From Marinobacter sp. Arc7-DN-1 (GTDB lineage: Bacteria; Pseudomonadota; Gammaproteobacteria; Pseudomonadales; Oleiphilaceae), in contig NZ_CP031848.1 in NCBI RefSeq assembly GCF_003441595.1, positions 1,550,001 to 1,614,000 of the forward strand: a stretch of 64,000 nucleotides of DNA, written 5' to 3'. The position numbers and the translations under genes are program-made. The notes beneath the pieces were generated by a model that was not told where the DNA came from, searched no databases, and worked only from the letters and a program-made list of their open reading frames with translations. The number at the start of each line of letters is the position of its first letter. Within the stretch, counting starts at the first letter, position 1. Below are positions 17,469 to 26,270 of the stretch, piece by piece.

Positions 17469-18164
17469 CTATCTGATCTGCTTTGTCAGGCGCCTGACTT
17501 CCGGGGAGCTGCGGCTGGAAAAGTCCTGCAGGGCCCTGGCTCCCCCGGACGCATAGACCGCAACAGCGGCCATAAGATCCTTGAGCACCTGCGGGCTGTT
17601 TCGATCAAAGGAGGCATAGGCACCTCCGGACAGCTTGCTCACCTGCTGGAACACTGCCCGGGCATGGGCATCGTCGCCCTCATGGAACATGAACACCGGG
17701 GTTCGCAGCATTCCCAGTTCACCGGCGGTATGGCAGAGCTCGTCCACCGGCTCCTCGCAACAGTCCCCGATAAACACCACGGCCTTGACGGCCTTTGCGC
17801 GGGTTTCTTTCACAGCGTGCGCCAACACCCGGCTGATCTGGGTACGGCCACCCAGGCAGGAAACGCCGTTCATCAGATCCAACAGCTGACCGGTCTCGGT
17901 GACGAACCCGGTGGCTTTGAATTCACCAAAGCCACGGTAATAACACAGCTGAATGGCCAGACCACCCAGATCCCTGGTCGCCATGAACAGCTCACTCTGC
18001 AAGTGGCAGGCCTCATCCCAGGTCGCCTCCCGGCTCGCGGTGGCATCCAGGGCGAAAATCAGCCGGCCCTGCCCCCTGCCCTGTTTTGGCAGTTTCCGGA
18101 CCTGGTGGATAAACTGGTCGATCGACTGTTTATCGGATTTGGTGCGTAGCTCTTTGTCGGACAT
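17469..18164 (-). CDS. VWA-domain-like protein
   Basis: 231 residues, no signal peptide. L-I-F-A-L-D40-A-T-A-S44 matches a MIDAS-type DxSxS position with Thr in the middle, and V-V-F-I-G-D-C-C-E-E matches a later VWA strand. Cytosolic metal-ion-dependent adhesion-type fold; partner unknown. Probably in one unit with the J-domain gene downstream. Confidence 0.7.
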   Translation of the reverse strand: MSDKELRTKSDKQSIDQFIHQVRKLPKQGRGQGRLIFALDATASREATWDEACHLQSELFMATRDLGGLAIQLCYYRGFGEFKATGFVTETGQLLDLMNGVSCLGGRTQISRVLAHAVKETRAKAVKAVVFIGDCCEEPVDELCHTAGELGMLRTPVFMFHEGDDAHARAVFQQVSKLSGGAYASFDRNSPQVLKDLMAAVAVYASGGARALQDFSSRSSPEVRRLTKQIR

Positions 18165-18541
18165 AAGCGTCTGAAACCGCCTGGGCTGACCAAACTATCG
18201 TTATAAGCGTAGGGCAAAGACGAGGCAATTCACAGGCCCGGTTTTTTCTGAAGCAATGGAATCCGATCACCGCGAACACATCTCCGCTGTCATCAATTTT
18301 CCAGGATACGTCACAACAGCACCTTCAGGCCATCCAACTGACGGGGCCCACCTTTCTTGTGTTCCCGTTCGTGCTTGTTTTCTCGTTCGTGATTTTTATG
18401 ATCAAAATATTCTTAATAAACACAATGGAACTTACCTTCTAAATATTTCTTCGATCAAAGGGTAACGCTATTTTTTAAATAGTTGCCGACATGGCAGCTC
18501 ATATTAAAACAATCAAACAAAAAATAGGTTCTGGTAAAATC
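18165..18541. other. AT-rich control region before the porin, with a copied gene start
   Basis: 377 bp. 18240-18300 is a copy of the start of the gene at 57657 (first ~16 codons, with ribosome-site flank), cut off abruptly. From about 18380 the sequence is markedly AT-rich with TTCTTAATAAACAC-type stretches suitable for the porin promoter. Confidence 0.6.
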
Positions 18542-19789
18542 ATGAAAAAAAATAGCACACAACTGGCATTCTCTATTGCAGCAGCATTAGCGAGTACTAC
18601 TGCATTAGCAGACAGCGACACCCAAAAATTAGAACAGCAACTACATGATCTGCAAAAAGAATTCTCTGACTTAAAAAAATCAAGCATTTTCAATTTAGAG
18701 TTCGGTGGCCGGGTTCAGGTTGACTACAACTACTTTGAAGGTGCCTACAATGCTGATAACGGCGGTGACCCAAGCAGTGACTTTTTCCCTCGCCGTATTC
18801 GTACCTACGTAGAGAGCGAGCACGGTGATTGGGATCATAAATTATTACTCGATTTTGCTGAAGGTGCTGGTGAAATTGTTTTGGCACGAGTACGTTACAA
18901 CGGTTTCGATAATGGTCTGAAAGTGCAAGTTGGTAAGTTGCGTGAAGATATCTCATTAAACGCACTAACCAGTAGTAAATATATCAATACTATCTCGCGT
19001 AGCTCGGTGGCAAATAGTATGTCGCCTTTCTTCCAGTGGGGCGCATCGGCCTACCAATACTTTAAAGATACTGGCTTTCGCTATGCTGTTGGTGCTTATA
19101 AAAATGAAGCATTTGGTGCCAATGGCAGGAATAATGATGATGGCTCGTTAGCGCTGTCTTTAACGGGCCGATTAACTTGGCAACAAGATTTACAAAATGG
19201 CGTATTACATCTTGGTAGCTGGTATTCAAAACGTGATATGGGGGGGCGTTTGTTAACGGAATCCTTCGCGCGTGGTGAAATACGCAACACAAATACGCGC
19301 CTAGTAAATTACGCCGCAGGCGGTAATCTAGTGAGCCTGAATAGCTTGCAACAAGCAGGTTTAGAGGCTGCGTATCAGTATAAAGGCCTGACCGTGGAGG
19401 CAGAATACGCGGCCCGTGAATTAAATACTGTAGATCCCACTTCGATATTAGATGGCGAACTCTATGACGGTTATAGCCTATCAGCGAGTTACTTCCTGGA
19501 TGGCTTTCAAAAACAATACTCTAAAGGTTCTGCGGTATTTAAGCAGCCTAAAGGGGTTAAAAACGCATGGGAATTAGTTGCTCGCTTAAGTGGTACCGAT
19601 GCGACATCAAGTACGCAAGGCACCGAGATAACAACTTATACTTTGGGCACGAGCTATTATTATTCATCACAAGTTAAATATATGGCGAACCTTATTTATT
19701 CAGAAGTGGATGGTCCAGGTGCGAATGATTTGGTAGGTGATGAAGATAACGGTCTTGGTTTTACCGCACGTATTCAATATTTATTCTAG
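18542..19789 (+). CDS. Phosphate-selective porin O/P family outer-membrane protein
   Basis: 415 residues. Signal peptide (K-K-N at the start, ending A-L-A), then a short coiled coil (Q-K-L-E-Q-Q-L-H-D-L-Q-K-E-F), then an OprO/OprP-like beta barrel (F-G-G-R-V-Q-V-D-Y, F-F-P-R-R-I-R-T-Y-V-E) ending in an aromatic residue (Q-Y-L-F). ATG 18542 is chosen because the signal peptide starts there, 17 codons inside the open frame. Base composition and codon use (many AT-ending codons) differ sharply from every neighbour, so it was probably acquired horizontally. No phosphate-system genes adjoin it. Confidence 0.88.
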   Translation: MKKNSTQLAFSIAAALASTTALADSDTQKLEQQLHDLQKEFSDLKKSSIFNLEFGGRVQVDYNYFEGAYNADNGGDPSSDFFPRRIRTYVESEHGDWDHKLLLDFAEGAGEIVLARVRYNGFDNGLKVQVGKLREDISLNALTSSKYINTISRSSVANSMSPFFQWGASAYQYFKDTGFRYAVGAYKNEAFGANGRNNDDGSLALSLTGRLTWQQDLQNGVLHLGSWYSKRDMGGRLLTESFARGEIRNTNTRLVNYAAGGNLVSLNSLQQAGLEAAYQYKGLTVEAEYAARELNTVDPTSILDGELYDGYSLSASYFLDGFQKQYSKGSAVFKQPKGVKNAWELVARLSGTDATSSTQGTEITTYTLGTSYYYSSQVKYMANLIYSEVDGPGANDLVGDEDNGLGFTARIQYLF

Positions 19790-19795
19790 CGCCCT

Positions 19796-19988
19796 TTAAC
19801 AAAAGCTCACCTTATTATTGAGCTTATCGGATAGGCGAGCGATGGATTCAATGATCTGATCTGCCGTTTTGCGCCAGGCAAAGGGCTTGGGCGCGTCGGT
19901 GCAGGTCGCCAGATACTCCTTAATTGAAGCCTCAAGCTCGCGTGTGCCACGGTGGGAGTTGCGCTTGATCCATCGCTGTGAAATGAAC
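19796..19988 (-). pseudogene. IS630 family transposase, C-terminal fragment
   Basis: The minus frame reads F-I-S-Q-R-W, then H-R-G-T-R-E-L-E-A-S-I-K-E-Y-L, then P-K-P-F-A-W-R-K-T-A-D-Q-I-I-E-S-I, the conserved end of IS630 transposases, and stops at 19796. Only about 64 residues remain, without the DDE catalytic core. It begins seven bases after the porin stop, which links the porin to an insertion-sequence event. Confidence 0.85.
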
Positions 19989-20001
19989 GTGGTACCGGGG
20001 C

Positions 20002-20060
20002 CTAGTGTCCCGTCTGGCTAATTCGCTAATGTACTGCGAATTAGCCAGACGGGACACTAG
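20002..20060. mobile_element. Mini inverted-repeat element with CTAG ends (IS630/MITE-like)
   Basis: Perfect 24-bp arms (20002-20025 and 20037-20060) separated by 11 bp, each arm ending outward in CTAG. IS630 elements target CTAG/TA, so this looks like two IS ends brought together by internal deletion. It lies 13 bp beyond the IS630 fragment. Confidence 0.65.
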
Positions 20061-20111
20061 CTGCAAACCAGGCCCGCACTTTTCAGTCTTAACAGCAGAG
20101 CCTGATGGAGG

Positions 20112-20750
20112 TTACAGTTTTGCCAGTGCCTCAGGCACTGGCGTGTCACCGGACACCACATCAAAGACGCGATTGGTGGCAGTGTCCAAATCCAGCACCG
20201 CCAGCAGGACGCGGGCAACATCCTGCCGTGGAATCGTACCGAAATCGTCCAGTCTCGCACTCACCGAAACCTTGCCCGTCCCGTCATCATCGGTCAGCCG
20301 ACCCGGACGAACAATGGTGTAATTCAGGCCGCTGTTTTTCAGGTGCTCATCGGCGTTGTGTTTGGCCTGAAGGTAATGACGGAGTTTTTCCGGCCCCTTT
20401 TCCGGCTCCTCAGCTCGCATACTGCTCACCATGATAAAACGCTTTATACCCATGGCCCTGGCTGTATCCACCAGCCGGATAGCACCGTCCTGATCCACAT
20501 CAATGGTTTTATCCGGCCCGGTATGCGGGCCTGAGCCAGCGGTAAAAATGACCGCATCGCAGCCTCTCATGGCTTCGCTACAGTCTTGCTCCAGATCGCC
20601 CAGCACGGTTTCCGTAGCACCCAACTGCTGTAATTCCGGGCCCTGATCCGGGTGCCGGATCAAGGCACGTGCCTCATGATCCCTGTCGGCCAATTCCCGT
20701 AACAGATGTTGCCCGATTTGCCCGTTAGCTCCTGCAATGAACACATGCAT
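20112..20750 (-). CDS. NAD(P)H-binding atypical SDR (YwnB/NmrA-like)
   Basis: 212 residues. N-terminal G-A-N-G-Q-I-G dinucleotide motif at residues 7-13, later F-I-M-V-S-S-M-R and Y-T-I-V-R-P-G-R-L-T typical of atypical SDRs. ATG 20750 follows AGGAG. Monocistronic; physiological substrate unknown. Confidence 0.85.
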   Translation of the reverse strand: MHVFIAGANGQIGQHLLRELADRDHEARALIRHPDQGPELQQLGATETVLGDLEQDCSEAMRGCDAVIFTAGSGPHTGPDKTIDVDQDGAIRLVDTARAMGIKRFIMVSSMRAEEPEKGPEKLRHYLQAKHNADEHLKNSGLNYTIVRPGRLTDDDGTGKVSVSARLDDFGTIPRQDVARVLLAVLDLDTATNRVFDVVSGDTPVPEALAKL

Positions 20751-20897
20751 GGCGGATCTCCTGATTAGCTGATTGGCGTGCATATCTTTTATATGCCGAG
20801 TGCGCTGCACTTACAATTCAGGGCACCGGAGAGACAGTTTACGGGAATGTTACGGGAATGCGCGACACACGACTGGAGGGAGCTTTTGGATAAATCC

Positions 20898-20981
20898 GGG
20901 CGCTGGTCGCGGAAGGCGGCCGAACCCAGTGATACCCTGGACCTTGAGCGCGGCGTGCTTGCCCTTGAAGATCCCCGGTAG
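20898..20981 (+). pseudogene. DUF3175 gene fragment
   Basis: Translates G-R-W-S-R-K-A-A-E-P-S-D-T-L-D-L and on to L-E-D-P-R, matching the first third of the intact DUF3175 protein at 47396, then a stop (TAG) where that protein continues. A truncated paralogue. Confidence 0.75.
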
Positions 20982-21061
20982 ACCGGGCGGGTACATTAGC
21001 CTGCCATTCATAATCAGGGACCTGGCGGCGGCAGGATTTGCCACTGCCAGGCGCTTGATTG

Positions 21062-21304
21062 CTACGACATAGCGTCAAGTTTTTTTATCGCTTTTTTAAG
21101 TACCTTAACCGACTCGGCATGCTTCCCCTGGCTGTGCAGTGATTGGCCCTGATCACGGAGCGCTTTGATACTGGCTTCAGTCTTACTATCGAGTTGAGCT
21201 GACTGCAGTTGTTGATCAATCTGGCTAACCAGAGACGGGCACTGGCTGGCCAGCGCAGTGCCAGCTAGGAATACAGTGATTAATAGTGCAGCGAGATAGC
21301 GCAT
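21062..21304 (-). CDS. Small periplasmic protein
   Basis: 80 residues. Signal peptide (about 19 residues, ends A-L-A-S) followed by a short helical, charged region with Q and K repeats. AGGAGG precedes the ATG. Family not recognised; resembles small helical-bundle periplasmic proteins. Confidence 0.7.
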   Translation of the reverse strand: MRYLAALLITVFLAGTALASQCPSLVSQIDQQLQSAQLDSKTEASIKALRDQGQSLHSQGKHAESVKVLKKAIKKLDAMS

Positions 21305-21455
21305 GAGACTTCCTCCTTTGGCGCACCCAGATAGCGTTGCTAGTCTGGTTATGATTTGACCAACTTCGGGCGGTTTAGTTCCGAAATCCGGGACAGATTT
21401 TCCGCCAGTAAATGGAATCGACCGGACCCGGGCGAATGAGCGGCAGCGCTGGATC

Positions 21456-21911
21456 TTAGCCCGCCAGCGCGGCCCGCACCTTCTTGCTCAGATGGCCCAT
21501 GTCGACCCGGCCGAGCACCTGGGGGCGCAGGTTGTTCATGACACGTCCCATGTCCTGCATACCCTGAGCATCAGTTGAGCTGATGGCCAGTCGGATCAGG
21601 CCGTCCAGGTCATCCTCATTCAGGGCGGCGGGCATGAATTCCTCGATAATCACCATTTCCGCACGTTCCTTATCGCCCAGCTCCTCGCGACCGGCGGCAT
21701 CGTATTGGCTGGCAGCGTCGCGGCGCTGCTTGAGCATTTTGTCCAGCACCTTCAGAACGTCCTCGTCACTCAAATCTCGGCGTTCATCAATCTCGATCTG
21801 CTTAACCGCGGCCTGAGCCATACGCAGGGTGACAAGCCGGGTTTTGTCCTTGTTCCGCATGGCGTCTTTCACGGCGCTGTTCAGTTGTTCCTTGAGTGTT
21901 GGTTCCGCCAT
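21456..21911 (-). CDS. yqeY: GatB/YqeY domain protein
   Basis: 151 residues, full length for YqeY: L-K-E-Q-L-N-S-A-V-K-D-A-M-R at the start, D-E-D-V-L-K-V-L-D-K-M-L-K-Q-R-R-D-A and the C-terminal G-R-V-D-M-G-H-L-S-K-K-V-R. The domain is shared with the tail of GatB and may act on tRNA-dependent amidation; its free function is unclear. Divergent from the patatin gene. Confidence 0.92.
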   Translation of the reverse strand: MAEPTLKEQLNSAVKDAMRNKDKTRLVTLRMAQAAVKQIEIDERRDLSDEDVLKVLDKMLKQRRDAASQYDAAGREELGDKERAEMVIIEEFMPAALNEDDLDGLIRLAISSTDAQGMQDMGRVMNNLRPQVLGRVDMGHLSKKVRAALAG

Positions 21912-22106
21912 TGTCGAGCTCCTGTTCTATGGGTTAAGGGGGACGGACTTCGCATAAAGCGAAAGGGTAGATTTAACGAAAAATCGGAAAAGGTTCAATC
22001 GTGGACAATGAAGGAGCCCCATAGGTTTCCTCCGGCTCGACGCCCTGTTAATTCTGTTAGAATCAATCCGAAGCTTCCCCTCTGAAACCTTAACAGGCGT
22101 TCATGC

Positions 22107-23027
22107 ATGAAACCCAACCCCTTTAATACCCGTATCGGCCTGGCTCTGGGGGGCGGTGCTGCCAAGGGCATTGCCCACATTGGCGTTTTGAAAGCCTTCG
22201 AAGAAGAGCAAATCAAGATTCACTGTATTTCGGGTACCAGTGCGGGGGCGCTAATCGCCAGCTATTACGCCTTCGGCCGCCCGGCAGAGTCCATACTGTC
22301 GATTTGTTCAACGCTGAACCTGTCGAAGATTATCAACTTCACCCTTGAGCGTGGTGGCCTGTTCAGTACCAACGCCATTCGGGAGATGATCCACCGGGAT
22401 CTGGGGGATGTCCGGATCGAAGATGCCGACATTCCCCTGGCCATTTGCGCAACGGATATCGAAACCGGCGAGCAGTTGATCTTCAGGGAAGGAAACCTGG
22501 CGGACGCCGTCTGTGCATCCATGGCGGTGCCCGGCCTGTTTGTGCCGGTGGAGGTGGATGGCCGAATTCTGGTCGACGGAGGGCTGGTTGAAAATGTCCC
22601 GATTTCACCGTTGGCGAAAATGGGCGCAGGGATTACCGTGGCCATTGATCTGAGCCATGTCAGCCGGTACCCGAAGCCGGAAGATACGTTTGATGTGATC
22701 AGCAACGCCATCAACATTGGTATCGATTTTAATACCCGCAAGCAGTTGAAGAACGCAGACATAGTGGTGCCGCTGGATTTAAGCCGCTACAGCCTCACCA
22801 ACAACGCCAAATGTGTGGACGAGCTATACCTGGAAGGCTACCACCCCATGAAGAAAAAGATTCGCCGGGTGCTCTGGTACAAGCGGATGAACGTCGCTAT
22901 CAGCCTTTTAAAAACGGTCAGGACATTGCTGCCCTTCAAGATGCCCGAGATTATCAAAGACCTTAAACGGCACGCCTTTGGCGTCCGTAATCGAAGCGAA
23001 CCGGATACCCGAACCCCAGGATCTTGA
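22107..23027 (+). CDS. Patatin-like phospholipase family protein
   Basis: 306 residues, RssA-like. Oxyanion loop G-G-G-A-A-K-G (15-21), nucleophile motif G-T-S45-A-G and catalytic D157-G-G are intact. Cytosolic or membrane-associated lipid acyl hydrolase. No signal peptide. Confidence 0.92.
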   Translation: MKPNPFNTRIGLALGGGAAKGIAHIGVLKAFEEEQIKIHCISGTSAGALIASYYAFGRPAESILSICSTLNLSKIINFTLERGGLFSTNAIREMIHRDLGDVRIEDADIPLAICATDIETGEQLIFREGNLADAVCASMAVPGLFVPVEVDGRILVDGGLVENVPISPLAKMGAGITVAIDLSHVSRYPKPEDTFDVISNAINIGIDFNTRKQLKNADIVVPLDLSRYSLTNNAKCVDELYLEGYHPMKKKIRRVLWYKRMNVAISLLKTVRTLLPFKMPEIIKDLKRHAFGVRNRSEPDTRTPGS

Positions 23028-23066
23028 GCGGCCAAAGGGCTCTACCATGTTCCCACTCCCATTTCC

Positions 23067-23123
23067 CTGGCACTCTTGATCTGGCACCTTTGACCTGGCA
23101 ACCCTTGATTTGGCAACTCTGAT
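23067..23123 (+). repeat. Four imperfect 14-15 bp tandem repeats
   Basis: Units at 23067, 23081, 23095 and 23110, consensus YTGGCAACYTTGAT. They fill the gap between the patatin gene and RNase Z and end just before the RNase Z ribosome site. Confidence 0.75.
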
Positions 23124-23139
23124 CGCGAAACGAGGAACG

Positions 23140-24120
23140 ATGGAATTCACCTTTCTGGGCACATCTGCCGGCACACCGACACGGTCACGCAACGTAACCG
23201 CCCTGGCCCTGTCGCACTCCGGCTACAAACCCTGGTACCTGGTGGACTGTGGCGAAGGCACCCAGCACCAGCTGCTACGCGCTCACTACTCGGTGATGCA
23301 ATTGCGGGCGATCTTCATCACCCATATCCACGGTGACCACACCTTCGGCCTGCCGGGGCTGCTCACCAGTGCCTCCATGCTGGGCCGCACAGAACCGCTG
23401 GACATCATCGCCCCCGTTCAGACTCAACGTTTCATCAACGCGACGCTCGAAAACAGCGATTCCAGTCTCAGCTATGCCCTGAACTTCACCGATTCCGAAG
23501 CGTCGGACTTCTGCTGGCAGGATGACTATTTCGAGGTGACGAACGTAGCGCTGTCCCATCGGGTACCCTGCCGTGCCTACGTGTTTACGGAGCGAAATCT
23601 GGAGCGACAACTGTTGCAGGGCAAGCTGAAGCAGGACGGTGTCGAACCCGGGCCCAACTGGGGCGAGTTGCAGAAAGGCAATGACGTAACACAGGAAGAT
23701 GGCCGCCTGCTAAGAAGTGACGACTACACGCAGATTCCCCGCGTTGCCCGCCGCCTGATCGTCGCCGGTGACAATGACAACCCTGCCCTGCTGACCGACG
23801 CCTGCAAAGGCAGCCATGTGTTGATTCACGAGGCTACCTACACCCAGGACGTGGCCGACCGGGTTGGCCCCTGGCCACAACACAGCTCCGCCGAACAGGT
23901 GGCCCGGTTTGCCCAACAGGCCCAGTTGCCCAATCTGATACTCACCCATTTCAGCTCCCGCTACCAGTCCACGCCGGGCGGCACGCCCAACATCAACCAC
24001 TTGGCAACCGAAGCCATGCAACACTACCGGGGCCAGCTATTTCTGGCCCGGGATTTCGACACTTACCGGCTGGAGAAGGATATGTCACTGATTTGTCTGA
24101 GCACAGAAAACCCTTTTTAA
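23140..24120 (+). CDS. rnz: Ribonuclease Z
   Basis: 326 residues, normal for RNase Z of the ElaC type. Opens with M-E-F-T-F-L-G-T-S-A-G and carries the zinc motif H62-I-H64-G-D66-H67, with later G-D-N-D and H-F-S-S-R-Y elements. It removes tRNA 3' trailers or acts as a phosphodiesterase. Start ATG 23140 with GAGGA five bases upstream; an upstream in-frame TTG falls in the repeat array and is not favoured. Confidence 0.93.
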   Translation: MEFTFLGTSAGTPTRSRNVTALALSHSGYKPWYLVDCGEGTQHQLLRAHYSVMQLRAIFITHIHGDHTFGLPGLLTSASMLGRTEPLDIIAPVQTQRFINATLENSDSSLSYALNFTDSEASDFCWQDDYFEVTNVALSHRVPCRAYVFTERNLERQLLQGKLKQDGVEPGPNWGELQKGNDVTQEDGRLLRSDDYTQIPRVARRLIVAGDNDNPALLTDACKGSHVLIHEATYTQDVADRVGPWPQHSSAEQVARFAQQAQLPNLILTHFSSRYQSTPGGTPNINHLATEAMQHYRGQLFLARDFDTYRLEKDMSLICLSTENPF

Positions 24121-24133
24121 AGTGAACGTCCTG

Positions 24134-24157
24134 AAAATCATCTGTCCCAGTTTTCTC
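24134..24157 (+). repeat. REP-type motif variant
   Basis: AAATCATCTGTCCCAGTTTTC, a variant of the dispersed motif (consensus AAATCTGTCCCGGTTTT), directly after the RNase Z stop and before the DUF6635-like gene. Confidence 0.6.
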
Positions 24158-24210
24158 AATTGCGGTGTAATGTGCCAGACACTCACTTGCCTGCAGATAC
24201 GCCTGTCACT

Positions 24211-25173
24211 ATGCCCATTGTCACATCGCCCGAGCAGAACATCTCCGAAATTGAGATAGAGCAGGCAATCCGCTCCGGTATCGAGCGCTACTTTGACGAC
24301 TGCCGGGCGCGGGTACCGGCGTTTATTGACCGCCATTTCCATTACCCCGGTGCCATCGCAACCAACCGGATGGCGCTCGGATGGGACATGTTGCGGGCGC
24401 CCGTTAATCTTCTGTGGGCGCCGGTGTACGCCCTGGTATGCCTGGTGAAAATTCTGGTTCCCAAACGAGCAGGCCTGATGTGGCTGCAAGGTTTGGCAAA
24501 TCGTGTACCCGCCGGTTTTACCACTCGGGTACAACAGCATATCTCGCACCTGATCCTGGTGGACCTGTTGAACAATGGTCAGGAGGGCCCGCTGCTGGAG
24601 AGCTATCTGATTGAGGCGCTGGAAGCGGTCTATGAGCGCCACACCTGCGAGCCGGTCGATCACCAGCAGTTCAACAAGCTGATTGAGCCGCTGGTGGCGG
24701 ACACTCTCAGTCATTACCGGGTAACCCGCACGGCATCGGCCGATATCACCAACAGTATTACCTGCACGGTGCTGGGCGCGTTTGCCTTCCAGAAGTTTAC
24801 CCCGGGTGGTATCGGGCTTGGGGTGGTGCTCGCATCCATGCTCGCAAAGACCCTGGCCGCCAGGGACTTTATTCTGGGTGAAACCATCGGCGGGTGGTAC
24901 TACAGCGTATTTCCACCGGAGCCTTCGCTGGCGACAACAGCCAGCGTTATGGTCGCTGTCATGGCCTTATTGGCGGCGTTTGCGGCCTTGTCCGGTGTTA
25001 TTTTTGATCCCGTTCAGGCGGCTGTCGGTTTGCATCGCGGGCGCCTGCACAAGCTACTGGACCACCTGCAGAGGGACGTCACACTCAGCACCCAAAGCAG
25101 CTTTCGCCCGAAAGACCAGTTTGTGGCGCGGATTCTGGACACGTTTGACATGATCAAGTCGGGTTTAATATAA
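24211..25173 (+). CDS. DUF6635-like membrane-associated protein
   Basis: About 320 residues. Opens with a helical region (I-E-Q-A-I-R-S-G-I-E-R-Y-F-D-D-C-R-A-R-V-P) resembling DUF6635 proteins, then two or three hydrophobic segments including G-F-A-F-like and a V-M-V-A-V-M-A-L-L-A-A-F-A-A-L helix near residue 260. Start uncertain: TTG 24160, GTG 24172 and ATG 24211 are all in frame and none has a clear ribosome site. Its 3' third was copied twice elsewhere in the window (38806 and 45568). Confidence 0.65.
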   Translation: MPIVTSPEQNISEIEIEQAIRSGIERYFDDCRARVPAFIDRHFHYPGAIATNRMALGWDMLRAPVNLLWAPVYALVCLVKILVPKRAGLMWLQGLANRVPAGFTTRVQQHISHLILVDLLNNGQEGPLLESYLIEALEAVYERHTCEPVDHQQFNKLIEPLVADTLSHYRVTRTASADITNSITCTVLGAFAFQKFTPGGIGLGVVLASMLAKTLAARDFILGETIGGWYYSVFPPEPSLATTASVMVAVMALLAAFAALSGVIFDPVQAAVGLHRGRLHKLLDHLQRDVTLSTQSSFRPKDQFVARILDTFDMIKSGLI

Positions 25174-25189
25174 CGAACGGAGTGTCTGC

Positions 25190-25858
25190 ATGATTACAGT
25201 TCATCACCTCAACAATTCCCGCTCACAACGCGTTCTCTGGATGCTGGAAGAGCTGGGCGTGCCCTACGAGATCCAGCGTTACGAGCGTGATCCCAAAACC
25301 ATGCTGGCGCCGGCAAGCCTCAAAAAGGTACATCCGCTGGGGAAATCACCGGTGATCACCGACGGCAATCTGGTGGTGGCGGAATCCGGCGCCATTATCG
25401 AATACCTTGCCCACACCTTCGGCAAAGACACCATGCTGCCGGAGACCGGCGGCCAGGCATGGCTGGATTACACTTACTGGCTGCATTACGCCGAAGGCTC
25501 TTTGATGCCCCCGTTGGTGATGCGCCTGGTGTTTGAAAAGGTAAAAACCAGCCCGATGCCGTTTTTTATCAAGCCCGTAGCAAAAGGCATTTCCGACAAA
25601 ACCAATGAAATTTTCATCGGCCCGATGATCAAGACCCACCTGGATTTTGTCGAATCCCACCTGGCCAAAAACACCTGGTTTCTCGGCGACAACCTCAGCG
25701 CGGCGGATATTCAGATGAGCTTCCCGCTGGAAGCCTCAGTAGCACGGGGTATCGTCGGCAAGAACCGGCCTCATATCACCGCCTGGGTGGCGCGAGTGCA
25801 CGCCAGGCCTGCTTACCAGAGGGCGCTTGAGAAGGGCGGAGAATACGATTTTGCGTGA
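25190..25858 (+). CDS. Glutathione S-transferase
   Basis: 222 residues. Thioredoxin-fold N-domain with N-S-R-S-Q-R-V-L-W-M-L-E-E-L (catalytic Ser region), cis-proline in K-S-P-V-I-T-D and E-S-G-A-I-I-E-Y for glutathione binding; all-helical C-domain. GGAG precedes the ATG, 16 bp after the DUF6635-like gene, so the two are probably cotranscribed. Confidence 0.93.
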   Translation: MITVHHLNNSRSQRVLWMLEELGVPYEIQRYERDPKTMLAPASLKKVHPLGKSPVITDGNLVVAESGAIIEYLAHTFGKDTMLPETGGQAWLDYTYWLHYAEGSLMPPLVMRLVFEKVKTSPMPFFIKPVAKGISDKTNEIFIGPMIKTHLDFVESHLAKNTWFLGDNLSAADIQMSFPLEASVARGIVGKNRPHITAWVARVHARPAYQRALEKGGEYDFA

Positions 25859-25908
25859 GTAGACCGCCAGGCAGGCGATCCCTGGTCCGGGGACATGGAG
25901 TTGAACCT

Positions 25909-26109
25909 GAGTGACTGAAACGCGTTGGTGCGTCGAACCATGATGCAGTAATCCAGCGAACCCAATCCGTTGAAGCTCACGCGCCAATGGGGATTCTTCT
26001 CGGCCCCGCCAGTGATGTAGTGCTTTGGACTGAACAATGGAACGTAGGCCTGCTTGATGGCCGTGATACCGTAGTGGTTTACGAGATGCGCGTAACCTGC
26101 GTATTGCAT
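25909..26109 (-). pseudogene. Fic family protein N-terminal remnant
   Basis: The minus frame opens M-Q-Y-A-G-Y-A-H-L-V-N-H-Y-G, then jumps to Y-I-T-G-G-A-E-K-N-P-H-W-R-V and C-I-M-V-R-R-T-N-A, the order of segments at the N-terminus of large (about 500-residue) Fic proteins with an internal block missing. The Fic catalytic domain is absent. The phased repeats at 26143-26220 lie directly upstream. Confidence 0.6.
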
Positions 26110-26142
26110 GCGCTTCCGTGTCTCCGCCTCTACAGCCAAGCT

Positions 26143-26220
26143 TTTTTACCCAATTGAAGCCTTTTTACACCAATCGTACTTTTTTTACACTTTTTCGGAT
26201 TTGGAAAATAATTTTTACAC
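26143..26220 (-). promoter_or_regulatory. Phased direct repeats upstream of the Fic remnant
   Basis: Four TTTTTACAC-like words (GTGTAAAAA on the minus strand) with the central A at 26148, 26167, 26187 and 26217: spacings 19, 20 and 30 bp, close to whole helical turns. This resembles a set of operator half-sites. Confidence 0.55.
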
Positions 26221-26270
26221 ACTCAGGAAACCGGGCCCCCCATTAGCCAGCCTCCCATAGCCCGGCTTTG

